Part shown: one piece after another, positions 27,867-37,560 of the stretch
Position numbering within the stretch: position 1 is the stretch's first letter
Layout: the number at the start of each line of letters is the position of its first letter
Assembly (NCBI GenBank): GCA_951804985.1
Contig: OX638133.1
Location: forward strand, 28,116,963-28,180,962
Direction: 5' to 3'
Source of the DNA: Dryomyza anilis
Taxonomy: Eukaryota > Arthropoda > Insecta > Diptera > Dryomyzidae
DNA: 64,000 nucleotides
Notes under the pieces: generated by a model
The model's input: the letters and a program-made list of their open reading frames with translations, nothing else
What the model was told of the DNA's origin: nothing
Database searches by the model: none
Program-made: the position numbers and the translations under genes

Positions 27867-30040
27867 ATTTAATTATAAATTTTTAAATTCTTCAAGTCTT
27901 GAATTTGTTTGTTACATCTACCATTAAAATTTTCCGTTTAAAACTTACCCCTGTCTAACTCCAACTACTCTCCAAACTCAGCATAAGCATTTCTGAAAGA
28001 AAACAAAAGATTATTTAAATATTTAAATTGTACTTAAAGTAAAACTAAAAAAAAAAAATGCCTGCTCTACTTTTAAGGCCACGTGTCGGCCGACAAAAGC
28101 AGAAACATTAAAATTAGAACCACCATAAAACCCTACAAAAGCAACTACTATTCAAACAAAGAGTTAAAGCGCTTTGAGTTTATGACGCAATTTTGTCAAG
28201 CATCGAGCAAATTTTCCGCCACATAAACTCAATCGCTATGAAACATAAGTTTCCTTGGAAGGCAGCACATCAAAGGCGGCAGCAGGCAGGCAGGCTGGCA
28301 CGACAGAACCTCCTTTGAGTTCATGAAAAGTTAGGACTGCAAGACGCGCCTGATTGAATAACAAATCGCATTGAAATGACGAGACGTACGACGGCTGTTG
28401 TGTTCAACAAGCCTTTGAAAAGTCACGTCGCAGAACCTGCTACCAAATCGAATTGTTGTAGGTATTAATCGGTCAAGCTGAACCGAAAGTTTTGTGTGAA
28501 CTAAAGCGCATTGATGGGGAAGATGGAAGCGCCGGCTATAAGCAGAAGGCAGAAGGAGGAGGAATAGAAATAGGACAGCAGCAAAAACAATTCATAAATT
28601 AAATATTATCGTTTTTATTTGTCCACAATGTCAACGACAGCACCAGCGAGCGCCACTCGAAATCCATTTGCAAGGAAGGAAAAACCACTCGAAAAGCTAG
28701 CGCTTCAACAGCTTCGGCACTCGAGTAAACGACCCATTAGCATGAAAAGTTTTAGCAGTCGTCTAGAAGAGAGAAAGAGAGAGAGAGAGAGAAAGAGAGA
28801 GGAGCTGAGTCCGAAGATGGCGGTGAATTCGTGGCGGTGTTGAATTGAAGAACAAATTTGAGGAACTGAGTAGGAAAACGTAAGGCAGAAGGTTGAAGTC
28901 TAAAAGAAGGTAAAAGGCGGAAGTAGGTAAAAAGCGGAAGAAGGTCAAGTGCGACAGAAGGTAAAGAAAGAGACTGTTCTACTCTTGGTGGACGCACATT
29001 TTTCGATCGAAAGTCGGTAGTTTATTTGTGTGCCGAAAAAGCACTCTAAGATATTCTATGAGTATTTGGCAAATAGTAGGAAATAACTATGTATTTTACG
29101 CATAATATATGCGTAATAAATTATAAAAATGTGTTTTTCATTTATGGTTGAGATACATTTGGAAAAATACACAGTTTTATTGAATGAACATTTAGGAATT
29201 TTAGTATTTTCAGACTTAATCGGTAAGATACATATGGTATTAAAAATTTCAAATGCTTTCCGATTTCTATAGATTATAATCTATGAAAATTTGTTAGTAT
29301 TAAGAAAAAACTAATCTAACCCTAGACGAAATTACAGTAATTGTATACTTCAATACTATATCAAAAGTAAAAAAAAAAAACAAAGACATATAAATGGAAG
29401 TCACGGAAACGTATAACATCCTAGTCCAAATTCAGAATCATAATAATTTAAAATATTTTCAGAGATGAACAGACATGGAAGTACTCATATTTTTGTTTAT
29501 GATTGATCTTCCGATGCAAGAACATTACAATATAAAACATTTTTCAATTTACAACAGATAAAAACCGTGTTTTTTTCAGATTTTTTCTATTTAGGAAGAT
29601 TGTGGAAATCATATTGAAAGATTGTGGAAAACATATAGCAGATTTCAACATTTATATTGTATTTTAAGATAGACAGAATTATAATATTAGATATAAATCA
29701 AACGAACGTAAAGTAAGTCTTTTTGTATAACATAATTTAGCTCTTAAAAATTGCAAGAAAAAAAAAAACAAGACTGACTATGCAAGAACAAGTACGACAC
29801 TGCAAGAACTAGACTACCATGTGGCTGTTTTGACGCATAACTACATATTTTTGGAACTGGCAGACAATAGGGAGCATTTGACAAACACTATGCCTGTGTA
29901 ATATGAAACTGGATCATTCATAGATGATTTCGTATGTACCTACTTATCGAATAAAATTAAATTCAAAGAATTTGGGTACGTTAAAATTTATTTACAAAAT
30001 AATTTTAATAAATCCTGGTTTAAATCTAATTATAATTGAT
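27867..30040. other. Non-satellite DNA next to the array; no gene recognised
   Basis: This is mixed-composition sequence, somewhat richer in G+C between 28180 and 28990. I see no convincing exon. It holds a GA-rich simple stretch at 28768-28803 and a purine-rich stretch at 28855-28965 with degenerate AGAAGGTAAAA and GCGGAAG repeats. TGCAAGAAC motifs at about 29514-29525 and 29778-29810 recur near 45660-45700, hinting at an old dispersed repeat. Confidence 0.5.
28768..28803 (+). repeat. (GA)n microsatellite
   Basis: An imperfect AGAGAG run with two AAAG interruptions. Short open frames crossing it are products of the simple repeat. Confidence 0.85.
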
Positions 30041-30113
30041 AACCAGTTGGGAAGGTTAGATTACATGGGAAATTTTAAAGTAGGTGTAATTATGATAGTT
30101 AGGATTATCAAAA

Positions 30114-30139
30114 TTATAGTCGGTCTAAGCCGACTATAA
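30114..30139 (+). repeat. Perfect 10-bp-stem hairpin near the element end
   Basis: TTATAGTCGG, loop TCTAAG, CCGACTATAA. The stem is identical in all four copies, while copy B has one loop change (TCTATG). It lies inside the 3' end in element orientation, where Helitron/Helentron elements carry a terminal hairpin, so it is probably part of the transposition signal. Confidence 0.8.
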
Positions 30140-30585
30140 ATACCCTACACATATGTGTGGTTACCATTCAAAGTGATATATAGGTCACCAGGGAATACGA
30201 ATCCTGAAAATAACTACAAACATTCAATCGCTGAAGAATTTCCATTCATTTGATACCCATATTTACAAATGGGTAGGTGTACCGAATTTCGATTTCTTTT
30301 TTGGTGAACCACAAGTCTTTTCGCCGGAAAACATTATTATCATGTATTTGAGCATGATGTCAATATATATTTGACCAAAAAAGTTTACCTAAGCACGTAT
30401 ACAGTAAAATTGATCTGTATATGTAAATTTTATATGAGGTATTTGAACATAAGTGGTCGGATCATAGGTCACAATGGAACGATCTCGCCAATTTTTTCGC
30501 ACATACAGCGTAGGTATATTAGTAATCTAAGTTATAAGTTTCATTTATCTAGCTCTTCAATTGTAAAAGTCTTAGGGATTTCAAC

Positions 30586-30601
30586 AGACAGACGGACAGG
30601 C

Positions 30602-30666
<65 letters not shown>

Positions 30667-30667
30667 T

Positions 30668-30754
<87 letters not shown>

Positions 30755-30785
30755 TACAGACAGACAGATAGACAGACAGACGGAC
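30586..30785 (+). repeat. (GACA)n microsatellite inside copy A
   Basis: About 50 units of GACA with occasional GACG, GATA and CATA variants, next to the conserved CGGACATCGCTAAATCGACT core. In published mini-me elements the GTCY tract is a built-in proto-microsatellite; here it has expanded to about 200 bp, against roughly 50-100 bp in the sister copies. Every long open frame over it is an artefact of the 4-bp repeat. Confidence 0.95.
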
Positions 30786-30820
30786 ATCGCTAAATCGACT
30801 CAGGAGGTCATGCTGATCAA

Positions 30821-30822
<2 letters not shown>

Positions 30823-30907
<85 letters not shown>
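30823..30907 (+). repeat. (AT)n microsatellite inside copy A
   Basis: A near-perfect dinucleotide run of about 85 bp directly after CTGATCAAGA. Sister copies have only about four to six TA units here, so the expansion happened after insertion. Confidence 0.95.
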
Positions 30908-30910
<3 letters not shown>

Positions 30911-30994
30911 CCATACCGGAGATGCTTCCTTCTGGGTGTTACAAACGGCGTACCAAACTGAATATACCCTTTCACTCTTAGTGTAGGCTATAAA

Positions 30995-31447
30995 AATATA
31001 ATAACAATCGGTTAAATTTATAAAATGTAAATTCGGAACAAATTTAACGACGTTAAATATTAGATTTTAGAAAATTAAAAAAAAAACACAAAAAAGTGGA
31101 ATAATTTAGCTAAGAAATCGATTTAGAAGAATTTAAAAATAAAAGTTACTTTTGCATTAAATACAACGAGTTTGTTGTGTTTTCGGTTTCTGTTTAAACT
31201 GAGTATGCCATTTGTTCCGATATCGGACCTTTCCTTAAAGCGATATCGAACGTCAAATTTGACGATGCGTTTTGTCAGAGTTTTTTTCAGTGCTAGACAT
31301 ATAATGAAATCGAATCGCTATCGATCAAAGTTCAAGAGATTACAATATATATGTGATAAGTATTTGAATATCATAACTTGTCCTTAAATTTGAATGTACG
31401 AGAATTTTTAAATATTAGTTGAAATTTAGAATTAAAAATCAAACACG
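30995..31447. other. AT-rich spacer, no feature recognised
   Basis: Unique-looking sequence. A short open frame at 31172-31387 has no recognisable motif. TCGAT/CGATAT motifs are frequent from 31220 to 31330. Confidence 0.4.
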
Positions 31448-31583
31448 CAGAGAAATAATATGGTTGCGACATGATCGCGACAACCATGTTATGCTCTTTA
31501 CAATCATAGATGATTGTTATAATCAAAGTATAGTATTTTCAATTTTATTTCAACAATAATAAGGTCGCTATAATCATATTATA

Positions 31584-31845
31584 AAGGGTTTTTCAAATGG
31601 TAAGGTTTGCCATTTCATGATGGAGAGATATACGAATTCGAATTTCGGTAGTATATTTTAATAATTTCGACTCGTTGTTGGCTCGTATATCTTTCCATCA
31701 TGAAATGGCAAACCTTACTGAAGAGAAATGTCAAAAGAGCGGCAAGAAATATGGCGTCGTTTGCTGTCCCTGTAGCTCTACTTTGGTAGCGTCCCTGTTG
31801 AAAAACCCTTAAAAACTTTTGTAGCGCTCTTATTGAAAAACTCTT
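31584..31845 (+). mobile_element. Long-TIR MITE, family copy 1 (left arm deleted internally)
   Basis: This family has four copies here (also 36282-36619, 37067-37296 and 48374-48710). It begins AAGGGTTTTTCAA and ends TTGAAAAACTCTT, flanked by TA on both sides. In this copy the left arm jumps from the terminus straight to TGGTAAGGTTTGCCATTTC, losing about 85 bp. The right arm is full: CCTTACTGAAGAGAAATGTC, GGCGTCGTTTGCTGTCCCTG, an inner terminus at about 31810, then an extra outer terminus with TTGTAGCGCTCTTATTG. It has no coding capacity. TA flanks suggest a Tc1/mariner-type transposase acted on it, an inference from target choice only. Confidence 0.8.
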
Positions 31846-32284
31846 TATTAGACAATTTATTATAATATGATTGGATTTTGAAAAACCAAAATATGGTTGA
31901 TAAGAACCATGTTATGTTACTATGAAGACTGCTACAAACAGAATATGATCAATACCAATCATACCATGATATTGACTGATCATAATATAGTAATTTATTA
32001 TTGACAACCATATAATACTCACTTAATGACATGTTTACTCTCTCTCTCTTACTCACTTTGAGTTTTTTTATGTAGTGACGAAGTGTTTTTCTAATGTTAA
32101 AATATAATTTTTTAAAATAAATAAGTAACATATAGAAATAAATAACATTAAATTCAGGAGTTTAATAGAAATGTGTATAATAAATTTCAGTTATCAATCG
32201 TATGCTCGTGTGCTCGCGGTTTTAAATTCATGACGTTGACGCTGTACTTTACGCGAAAGTTCTTGTTTGCGATAAAACCTACAC

Positions 32285-32790
32285 TGAGGGAAAAAAGTAA
32301 TAAAATTAAATAAAAAAGCAATAAATTTAAATACTATTCGACACTTTTTCACCCGTAGTCTTTTGCATTTAAATTAAATACTTTTTATTTAAACTGGATG
32401 TAAATGCTTTTTATTTAGATTTATTACGTACGTAATAAAATTTGATGTAAATACTTTTTATTTAAATTTATTACCAATGTAATAAAATTTAAAGTAAATA
32501 CTTTTTATTAATTTTTATTAAAGTTATAACATTTTAATTTAAACACAATAATATTTATTTCATATAAAGAATGTTCCTAATCTTCTTTATATGAGATAAA
32601 ATTATTATTTTATTTTTCTTTTTTCGAAATTTTTAATAAAAATAAATACTTTTTATTTAATTAAAAATTAAATACGCGCGTAATATTTTTTGTATGGAGT
32701 ATTACGTTTTTTATTACAAAAGTATTTAAATCAAATTTAAATAAATTTTATTTAATTTTATTATATATTATTATATTTTATATATTAATA
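32285..32790. repeat. AT-rich repeat block with TACTTTTTATTTAA units
   Basis: The motif AAATACTTTTTATTTAA recurs about six times in direct and inverted form (for example near 32379, 32450, 32491 and 32643), with TTTATTAC/GTAATAAA boxes between. It starts after CACTGAGGGAAAAAAG and fades into TATTATA-rich sequence. It may be a degenerate AT-rich MITE, but I cannot define its termini. Confidence 0.5.
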
Positions 32791-32822
32791 TTATATATTA
32801 ACCATAACCCCCAATCTTAGTA

Positions 32823-32989
32823 TGCTGCCCCGGCCGGCCTCAGCAGTCCAGTGGTAGCGCGTTGGATTTGCATTCTGAAGGTGGTCTCGGGTTCGAATCC
32901 GGGCTTGAGCGCTCGTGGTGATATTAATCACAAAATCGTAGGAAATAGATTTCACAGTACAATAGATATAGTCGGTCTGAGTGCTGTAG
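32823..32989 (+). mobile_element. tRNA-derived SINE-like unit (short)
   Basis: A tRNA-like head carries an A box (CAGTCCAGTGG, 32844-32854) and a perfect B box (GGTTCGAATCC, 32890-32900). It folds with a weak anticodon stem (TTGGA/TCTGA) around a TTTGCAT loop. The acceptor arms have two mismatches and the T stem one, so this is not an intact tRNA gene. A non-tRNA body follows. The unit lies between two exact copies of ATCTTAGTA (32814-32822 and 32990-32998), a plausible 9-bp target duplication. RNA polymerase III could in principle read it from its internal boxes. Confidence 0.65.
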
Positions 32990-33160
32990 ATCTTAGTAGA
33001 TATTAAAAAAAGCACCTCAAAAATGATCACCACAACCATATTTTTTTCTCTGCATGAACTTTTTATTGAAGTTAATTCGAAAAATTTTTGAGGCATCAAA
33101 GATCTTCATGAAATCTTTATTCGTAAAACCAAATATAATAAAACCAAATATCCAGTTAGG

Positions 33161-33220
33161 AACATGGGACCTTTTGGCTCGCACCCCAATGCACTAACCT
33201 CTGAGCTATCAACGATGCAA
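33161..33220 (-). mobile_element. Degraded tRNA-derived SINE head
   Basis: On the minus strand an intact A box (TAGCTCAGAGG, 33198-33208) is followed by TTAGTGCATTGG and GTGCGAGCC, closely like the head of the full SINE at 39303-39622. The B box is decayed (ATGTTCCTAAC). The body is missing: the head ends against a small direct repeat of AAACCAAATAT at 33127-33152. It reads as an old, truncated copy. Confidence 0.6.
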
Positions 33221-34340
33221 CATATACAGTTTATTAAATTGGAACTAGTATATATCAGACGAACGTCAAGGAGGGCATGACAAGCAGTGTCCAGTTAACC
33301 ATAGGGATAAAACGGGCCCCTGGTCCTGGGCAGCAAAATATTAGAGACAGCAAACTTTGTAATCAAAAAGGACAAAATATTTTATTTTGGATGATTTAAT
33401 GGTGGTAAAACCCTTGGTCCTAGCAGCATAGCAGCATATCTAGCAAAGCCGTCATTGATATGGCTACCCTAATAGTAATTGTTGTAGGACCATCATCGAG
33501 AACTTATTATTGAAATATTTTTTTTCAATAACCCAATCAATTATTAGACCAGTTATATGATCAGTTATGTCGACCCTAATAGATTAATTTCTACAAGGGT
33601 CCATTGACTTAGAAAGTGATGCTGATAAAGAACATACATTTTTTAATAAGGTCTAATAAAAAGAAAAGAAATAGAGTAATATCAAAAAATAAGTAGTCAT
33701 TATATCATATTGGACAAGGATTAGGGATGCGATTTCTTTAAGTGCCACCTCTTTGAACCAACGCCTCTCTCATCACCACCTACGCTACTCCACCCCAACA
33801 ATAGCATGACTCAATGGAGGTAGCGAACAAAGAGAACCGGTCGAATATTCTTATCCTCGTACCTCCATTCTCCCCCAGTTAATGCTGCGTGACGCTGTCA
33901 GCATTGTTTGACCTTGAGTATTTATATTAGTGACGCTGTAGATATGTAGATGTGTGTGTGTGCGTGTTACAAACTGTGTGAGATTTTTTTGACAGTGAGT
34001 GTGACGTTATTTCTCTAGTGTACAATTTATTCGAAAATATTAGATGGAAGTAGAAAAACTTGAGCAAAGGTCAAGCTTTTGTGGGCTCTGAAAAAGGGTT
34101 TTGAAACATGTTGCCATTTTCTGGTTTATTCTTGTAATTTTATTGTAATATTTTGTTGTAAAACTTTGCACATTTTGCCTTTTTTGTTGTTTGGTTTTGT
34201 GTAAAACATATTTTTGGGACATGGCTGCCTTGCCTATGAATTGTGAATTAATCAAAAATTGGTCAATATTGATGATGAATGGATTGAACAGCTGGTTGTG
34301 TCAGACACGGCCTACGTGACACACAATGTAACTGTTGTTG
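33221..34340. other. Intergenic DNA, no gene recognised
   Basis: Mixed-composition sequence with a short GTGTGTGTGTG run near 33951. The part from 33720 to 33920 is more GC-rich and less repetitive than its neighbours, but open frames on both strands are short and match nothing I know. Confidence 0.4.
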
Positions 34341-35305
34341 AGTAAAACTGTTATACAGTTAAAATGTTATACAAAAGATCTGTGTACAGTACAATTGTTA
34401 CACAAATAACTGATATACAATAAAACTTTTGTACAGTTAAACTGTTATACAATAAAACTGTTGTACAGTAAAACTGTTATACAGTAAAACTGTTATACAG
34501 TAAAACTGTTATACATTAAAACTGTTATACAGCAAAACTGTTATACAGTAAAACTGTTATACAGTGAAACTTCTATACAGTAAAACAATTATACAGTAAA
34601 ACTGTTATACAGTAAAACTGCTATACAGTAAAACTGTTATAAAGTAAAACTATTCTACAGTAAAACTGTTATACAGAAAACTGTTATACAGTAAAACCAT
34701 TATACAGTAAAACTGTTATAAAGTAAAACTGTTATACAGTAAAACTATTAAACAGTAAAACTGTTATAAAGTAAAACTGCTATAAAGTAAAACTGTTATA
34801 CAGTAAACCCATTATACAGTTAAACTGTCATAAATTAAAACTGTTATACAGTAAAACCATTATACAGTAAAATTGTTATACAGTAAAACTGTTATACATT
34901 AAAACTGTTATACATTAAAACTGTTATACAGTGAAACTTTTATACAGTAAAACTGTTATACAATAAAACTGTTATACAGTAAAACCATTATACAGTAAAA
35001 CTGCTATACAGTAAAACTGTTATAAAGTAAAACTAATATAATACAGTAAATACAGTAAATAAATAATACAGTAAAACCATTATACAGTAAATTGTTATAA
35101 AGTAAAACTGTTATACAGTAAAACTGTTATACAGTAAAACTGTTATACAGTAAAACTGATATACACTAAAACTGTTATACAGTAAAACTGTTATACAGTA
35201 AAACTGTTATACAGTTTTACAGTTAAACTCTTACACAGCAAACTTTTTAGACAGTTAGTACTGTTATATATCCCACATTTTTACAGATAAACTGTTAAAC
35301 AGTAA
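34341..35305 (+). repeat. 16-bp minisatellite, about 60 units
   Basis: The unit is TAAAACTGTTATACAG, 16 bp, repeated over nearly 1 kb with many single-base variants (ATACATTAAAAC, ATAAAGTAAAAC, CCATTATACAG). CTGTTATACAG is almost its own reverse complement, so the array is dyad-rich on both strands. Order decays at both ends, typical of an ageing array. No open frame spans it. Confidence 0.95.
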
Positions 35306-36281
35306 AATTTCATTAAATACTATGAAATAATTTTTATGTTCTGTCAATTATTTTTTTTTATCTATATTTTAATTTTGACACTGCTTCGCTTTGAATACCA
35401 TTAAATTAACGATGTTGTTTTCCTCAAAAAAAAAAAAATAAAATAAATACAAAAGTTGTGTACAATTTGTCAAATGAATAGTTAACATGCCTCAATGATG
35501 ATCTCGGGTCACACCACCAGCAGCCAGAATTTCTTGCCCCCCTGCTCCCATACTTTGTTTTTTGATTGGCAACAATTGTTCGGAACAACTTTGGGCTAAA
35601 ATATATTTTTGATTTTGTGCGTTGAAAGTTTTTTTTTGCATGCAAAACTTGGAAATAAATACGCACCGAAGCACCAGAGGTTTTCAAAGAGATATTCGAT
35701 GATTGATGATGATGACGATACGGGAAGCAGCAGGCTGTTTATGTTGTAATGATTGAATAGATATTTGGGTATTTTTATTATTATTATTGTTATTATTTTA
35801 TTATTTTTATTATTATTGCATTTAATTTTTTAAATAATATGCATGCTACCAAAATTTGTTGTAGATAATGTTTTAAAATGTTTCTACCTTTCAATGTCGT
35901 TATATATTTTGACCTTAATGTGCCAACCTACTGTTGAAACCTTCCAAAGTCATAACTCAACTGTCAGTTGCCTCAAGTCGTACGATTTGTTGTACAACAG
36001 AGTGGTAACTACTTTTGCCAGCAGGTGGACAGATAAAGGCATATTTCATAAGCTTTGGGTATAATAAAGGCATAGGCATTTTACACTAAAACAACAAGAA
36101 TTATACCAGAACATTCCACATGATTTTAAAGACTTCCTACATGCTTAGTACGGTTATAAAATTTAAATTCTAGCACTGAGTACTATTTTAAATGTATAGC
36201 TAAACTTTTGCTGATCTGAAATATGTTGAAATCACAACCTAAGGTAGTTTTCACTACTTTTTACGACATTTTGTTAATATA
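35306..36281. other. Intergenic DNA with (ATT)n microsatellite
   Basis: An A run at 35427-35440, a GATGAT run near 35700-35717 and an imperfect (ATT)n tract at about 35773-35820. Otherwise no gene or repeat is recognised. An open frame at 35843-36064 has no motif I can name. Confidence 0.45.
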
Positions 36282-36619
36282 GGGTTTTCAATAAGAGCGC
36301 TACAAAAGTTTTTTTTAAGGGTTTTTCAACAGAGACGCTACAAAAGTAGAGCAACAGGGACAGCAAACGACGCCATATTTCTTGTCACTCTTTTGACATT
36401 TCTCTTCAGTAAGGTTTGCCATTTCATGATGAAAAGATATACGAGCCAACAACGAGTCAAAATTATAGAAATTTACTACCGAAATTCGAATTCGTATATC
36501 TTTCCATCATGAAATGGCAAATCTTACTGAAGAGAAATGTCAAAAGAGCGGCAAGAAATGTGGCGTCGTTTGCTGTCCCTTTCGCTCTACTTTTGTAGCG
36601 TCCCATTTGAAAAACCCTT
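36282..36619 (-). mobile_element. Long-TIR MITE, family copy 2 (opposite orientation, near complete)
   Basis: This copy is inverted relative to the other three. Its central segment and its doubled terminus are both flipped. Reading left to right: outer terminus GGGTTTTCAATAAGAGCGC, inner terminus from 36317 (AAGGGTTTTTCAACAGAG), long arm with GACGCCATATTTCTTG, AAGGTTTGCCATTTCATGAT, a central spacer with CCAACAACGAGTC, then the second arm back to GAAAAACCCTT. TA lies outside each end. Arms are about 125 bp and strongly complementary, so a transcript would fold into a long hairpin. Open frames within it are chance products of the arms. Confidence 0.85.
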
Positions 36620-37066
36620 TATTTGTAATTGATAGGGTATAAATTTGCAAAAAATAAATTTATGGAAGGCGTTGGGAAGATGATGTACCGCGATTCGAAT
36701 ACCACGATTCCGTATTATCCTAAAAAAAGGTGATAGATAGATAGTTTATTCCCTAAAAAACATTTAACTATAAATTTTATATTCGATATAATAATGATTT
36801 TCGATATAAAACTCAAAGTATATGAAAATTAAATTCTTTTTTCTGTAGTATTTTTGTCAAAAGATAACATCAAAAGATAAATCCATTTACAATATCATCT
36901 CGATATCAATAGCGACAAAACAATAATATCTCTAGATTTAAGTTCGTTTTTATCGAAAATCCTAACAGTCTCGTATCACTTCAGATTATCGATAACGATA
37001 ACTTGGTCCAATAAACGATATCGCTTGGATGTCGTAAAAATATCGTTTGGTTCGATGGCTTGTAAA
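36620..37066. other. Spacer with CGATAT/TATCGATA motifs
   Basis: AT-rich sequence with many CGATAT, TATCGATAACG and AACGATATCG motifs between 36780 and 37045. These short palindromes could bind BEAF/DREF-type proteins in flies, but nothing here proves it. Confidence 0.35.
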
Positions 37067-37296
37067 GGATGGAAAGATAAACGAATTCGAATTTCGGTAG
37101 TAAATTTTAATAATTTCGACTCGGTGTTGGCTCGTATATCTTTCCATTATGAAATGACAAACCTTACTGAAGAGAAATGTCAAAAGAGCGGCAAGAAATA
37201 TGGCGTCGTTTGCTGTCCCTGTCGCTCTACTTTTGTAGCGTCCCTGTTGAAAAAGCCTTGAAAAACATTTTGTAGCGCTCTTATTGAAAAACCCTT
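37067..37296 (+). mobile_element. Long-TIR MITE, family copy 3 (left arm lost)
   Basis: It starts abruptly at GGATGGAAAGATAAACG, within the distal left arm, and keeps the central spacer, the whole right arm, the inner terminus near 37256 and the outer terminus ending ACCCTT before TA at 37297-37298. The missing left arm leaves no inverted repeat, so this copy should be immobile. Confidence 0.8.
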
Positions 37297-37324
37297 TAGC
37301 ACTGTATAATAGGTACACCTTAAA

Positions 37325-37560
37325 ATATAAAATATATTTTGCGTTTGATTAGTCATCTCTTTGGTCAAAGCCTTCCGAATGTGATTGCATTTATTTCAAA
37401 TTATTAGCGGACAGAAATTTCAAACTGGTAGGAACTCAAAGTGCGAAATTATATAAAAATACGGATATTATCATTTCGTCGTATTTGTTAAATATAATAA
37501 CTTAAAAACTTTGGGCAAATTGAAAAACTGAATAATGATTATAATCTTGAAGTTAATCGG
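37325..37560 (+). repeat. Divergent dispersed repeat, copy 1
   Basis: ATATTTTGCGTTTGATTAGT followed by TTTGGTCAAAGCC and TTCCGAATGTGATTGCATTT matches, with many changes, 49930-50160. Later landmarks correspond too (ATAACTTAAAAACTTTGGGC here, ATAACTCAAAAATTTGAGGC there). I do not recognise the family. Confidence 0.55.

Larger units (their letters stand above)
30041..30994 (-). mobile_element. Helentron-like (mini-me / DINE-1 type) element, copy A
   Basis: This is a full-length copy of a family present four times in the window; the others are 40057-40832, 41155-41934 and 52341-53072. All copies run from AACCAGTTGGGAAGGTTAGA to GTGTAGGGTATAAA, or the complement. By comparison with published DINE-1 layouts the element reads on the minus strand: a subterminal CCCTACAC motif, the CATCTCCGGTATGG region, a (TA)n tract, a core with CTTGATCAGCATGACC, a (GTCT)n tract, then a 3' region with a hairpin. 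Both simple tracts are greatly expanded here: (GACA)n at about 30586-30785 and (AT)n at about 30823-30907. The 3' subterminal repeat has decayed to GTGTAGGCTATAAA. It encodes nothing and must have been mobilised in trans. Confidence 0.85.
31448..33052. mobile_element. Possible TIR element with nested insertions
   Basis: CAGAGAAATAATATGGTTG at 31448-31466 is matched in inverted orientation by CAACCATATTTTTTTCTCTG at 33033-33052, with one small gap. Further GACAACCAT/ATGGTTG motifs lie inside, near 31480, 31890 and 32005. Between the ends lie a complete MITE (31584-31845), AT-rich repeats and a SINE-like unit, so the outer pair could be an old element later filled by others. I could not find a matching target duplication, so the pairing may be coincidental or involve two separate copies. 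Confidence 0.3.

Noticed and set aside
28619..28843. Open frame of 74 codons with basic C-terminal part
   Set aside because: Its second half is the (GA)n microsatellite giving ERKRER-like residues. The first half has no recognisable domain and no supporting context.
30371..30914. Long open frames on both strands (TDRQ or SVCL repeats)
   Set aside because: They are read through the (GACA)n and (AT)n tracts of a mobile element. Any 4-bp repeat without stops gives such frames. The same applies to 40387-40835 and 41131-41604.
32823..32989. Functional tRNA-Ala (TGC) gene
   Set aside because: The boxes are good, but the acceptor stem has two mismatches and the T stem one. The unit continues into a body and is flanked by a direct repeat, as a SINE is.
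32791..33099. Minus-strand frame of 102 codons
   Set aside because: It runs across the SINE-like unit, including its tRNA head, so it is very unlikely to encode a protein.
34341..35305. Replication origin iterons
   Set aside because: Short near-palindromic repeats resemble iterons, but 60 decaying units in fly-like intergenic DNA fit a minisatellite far better.
36416..36598. Small open frames within the MITE copies (also 37025-37318 and 48256-48744)
   Set aside because: They follow the complementary arms of a non-coding MITE and are therefore similar to each other by descent of the element.
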